Shown: in pieces, positions 63,007 through 64,000 of the stretch | How the letters are laid out: each line of letters opens with the position of its first letter | Position numbering within the stretch: the stretch's first letter is position 1 | Source: Bacteroidales bacterium | Lineage (GTDB): Bacteria > Bacteroidota > Bacteroidia > Bacteroidales > UBA932 | DNA: 64,000 nucleotides | Direction: 5' to 3' | NCBI GenBank assembly: GCA_017428325.1 | Contig: JAFRRA010000001.1 | Coordinates: 1-64,000 of the forward strand | Notes under the pieces: model-generated | Databases searched by the model: none | Told to the model about the DNA's origin: nothing | What the model saw: only the letters and a program-made list of their open reading frames with translations | Translations under genes and position numbers: made by a program

Positions 63007-63868
63007 CAATAGTCCTGCAGCAAAGTTCCGCAGCCGCCGCATCAGGAAGACATTCCAGATTATAGCAAGGAACTTTCATTATCACTCCGGTTATTCCGTT
63101 ATGCACTCCGTCCGCAACCTTCCTCTCTGGCCTGTATGCTGAAACAGAAGGGTATAGGCAGGCATAAGCCTGTGACGGTGAAAGCTTTGCTATGCGGTTA
63201 AACGGAGCCTGGTTAAGCCTCACGATAGCGGCCAGGCTTACATCCTTCTTCCTGTAGCAAGGAGTCTTTCCGCTCCACGGAGAACCGAACACGCGTACGC
63301 TTCCGTCCTCCATAACCCTTATAACAGGATTATCATCATTCAGGAGTTCTGTATCCGGAATGTTTTCCAGCCAAAGCCTGCTATGGGTGCTCTTGCCCGT
63401 TCCGCTCTTGCCCAGAAAGACAAAGCCCTTGCCGTCTTTCATAATAACGGATGCGTGTATCTCAAGGGTGCTGAGCGGTGCGGTCCTCAAGGCATACAAA
63501 AGCATCATTGTATTGTTTATGGAAAAGACTGCCTGGCGCGGATTCAGAATTTCGAATTCCGCAAGGGAAAAGTCTTCAGTGGCACGGCAACGGCAACATA
63601 CGGGCGCATCGTTCAGGGGAGCCATAGTGAAGAACCAATTTCCTTCCGAAGTCTTGCCAATGGTAATCAGAGGGAAACCCTTGTCGTCGCTCACCAGCAG
63701 CGGCTCCGGAGTCTTCTCTTCCAGGCTTTCCACCTGACGGAAGACAATAACCGGCTCCTGTTCCGCCGTCTCGAACGGAACAAGGTTTTTCATCTGCTGC
63801 CAAACATTATCGTCCGGCCTTTCCAGAGAAACAACATGACCCGCTATGTCGTAGTACCTTTTATCCAT
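62999..63868 (-). CDS. HPr-kinase-like ATPase of the peptide cassette
   Basis: The ATG at 63868 (289 residues, GAGGTGAG upstream) is preferred over 63895. The protein has an N-terminal beta domain and a C-terminal kinase with P-loop GKSGTGKSTHS, the LLNDDNPVI motif and GSPWSGKTPC. It resembles the HPr kinase/PEPCK-type proteins found with PqqD and S24-like proteins in RiPP gene sets. It may phosphorylate a peptide or protein. Its stop overlaps the peptidase-like gene. Confidence 0.75.
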   Translation of the reverse strand: MDKRYYDIAGHVVSLERPDDNVWQQMKNLVPFETAEQEPVIVFRQVESLEEKTPEPLLVSDDKGFPLITIGKTSEGNWFFTMAPLNDAPVCCRCRATEDFSLAEFEILNPRQAVFSINNTMMLLYALRTAPLSTLEIHASVIMKDGKGFVFLGKSGTGKSTHSRLWLENIPDTELLNDDNPVIRVMEDGSVRVFGSPWSGKTPCYRKKDVSLAAIVRLNQAPFNRIAKLSPSQAYACLYPSVSAYRPERKVADGVHNGITGVIMKVPCYNLECLPDAAAAELCCRTIDG

Positions 63869-63918
63869 AACAAAACTCACCTCAAAAATAATCAATAAAA
63901 AGATTCAAAAAACTTCCC

Positions 63919-63999
63919 TCACCTCAAGATGAGCAATCCGGAGCGGCAAACCCTGAAAAACAGTACCTGTTCTTCCCAGACCGGCTCTCCGTCCACATG
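63919..63999 (-). CDS. Possible C-terminal end of an unrecognised gene (partial)
   Basis: A minus-strand frame enters from the right edge and stops at 63919-63921. Its end reads VDGEPVWEEQVLFFRVCRSG. It may be the first gene of the cassette; too little is visible to name it. Other frames also stay open over such a short stretch. Confidence 0.3.
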   Translation of the reverse strand, partial: HVDGEPVWEEQVLFFRVCRSGLLILR

Positions 64000-64000
64000 G

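Noticed and set aside
63883..63890. TATTTTTG as the promoter of the peptide cassette
   Set aside because: No -33 box at suitable spacing, and the expected start site would fall in the ribosome-binding site; transcription may enter from the right.
1..64000. tRNA or rRNA genes
   Set aside because: No gap contains a cloverleaf-like sequence or rRNA motif that I could recognise.

Overview
The window looks like a chromosomal segment of a Bacteroidota bacterium, most likely order Bacteroidales. Evidence: repeated TTTG-N19/20-TAnnTTTG promoters, the block parA-parB-DUF5683-mltD, methylmalonyl-CoA mutase as mutA+mutB, a short-LID adenylate kinase, a Bacteroidota-type ParE, and many small secreted or lipid-anchored proteins. 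Futalosine hydrolase points to the futalosine route to menaquinone. Genus and species cannot be told from the sequence alone.

Layout. 1-12 kb: priA, a lipid kinase, chromosome partitioning (parAB), cell-wall remodelling (DUF5683, mltD), a membrane Fe-S protein built like NapH fused to NapG, a Tat-type aldo/keto reductase and a helix-hairpin-helix/outer-membrane-like protein. 12-17 kb: purE facing hpt-adk-obgE-PAP2-lplA, then hpf. 17-26.3 kb: accessory region with a MORN protein, a cysteine-rich DnaJ-like protein, a HigBA-like toxin-antitoxin pair and a complete compact type II-C CRISPR-Cas locus (18 repeats, cas2, cas1, a 1198-residue cas9, and a divergent tracrRNA with its own promoter and terminator). 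26.3-33 kb: a thioredoxin-like protein, a Xer recombinase, rpsU, mutAB and an esterase. 34-45 kb: GH18 lipoprotein, group B-like [FeFe] hydrogenase, parE, an acyltransferase and a TolC/HlyD/two-permease exporter, then aspA. 46-58 kb: tdk, an acidic protein, rsmI, ComEA-like protein, a Nat-like ABC exporter, a 5'-nucleotidase split into two genes, a two-component system, folE, mqnB, a LolD-like ATPase and a cobalamin adenosyltransferase. 58-64 kb: OmpA-family protein, a lipoprotein, and a minus-strand cassette of ABC exporter, PqqD-like protein, S24/S26 peptidase-like protein and HPr-kinase-like ATPase that resembles a peptide-modification (RiPP-like) system and runs off the right edge.

How it fits together. 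The CRISPR parts can be joined from sequence alone. Only the minus-strand crRNA (repeat starting GTTGTGG) pairs with the plus-strand anti-repeat: 5 bp, a 4/4 internal loop, then 11 bp. So the array is read leftwards, in the same direction as cas9-cas1-cas2, and the degenerate repeat lies at the distal end. The cas9 and tracrRNA promoters overlap back to back. Two related palindromes bracket the CRISPR-Cas locus, and the left edge of the accessory block shows an island-like junction where two convergent genes run into each other. In metabolism, mutAB plus the adenosyltransferase give a B12-dependent succinate/propionate step; aspA, the hydrogenase and futalosine menaquinone synthesis fit an anaerobic, fumarate-respiring gut or sediment lifestyle (inference).
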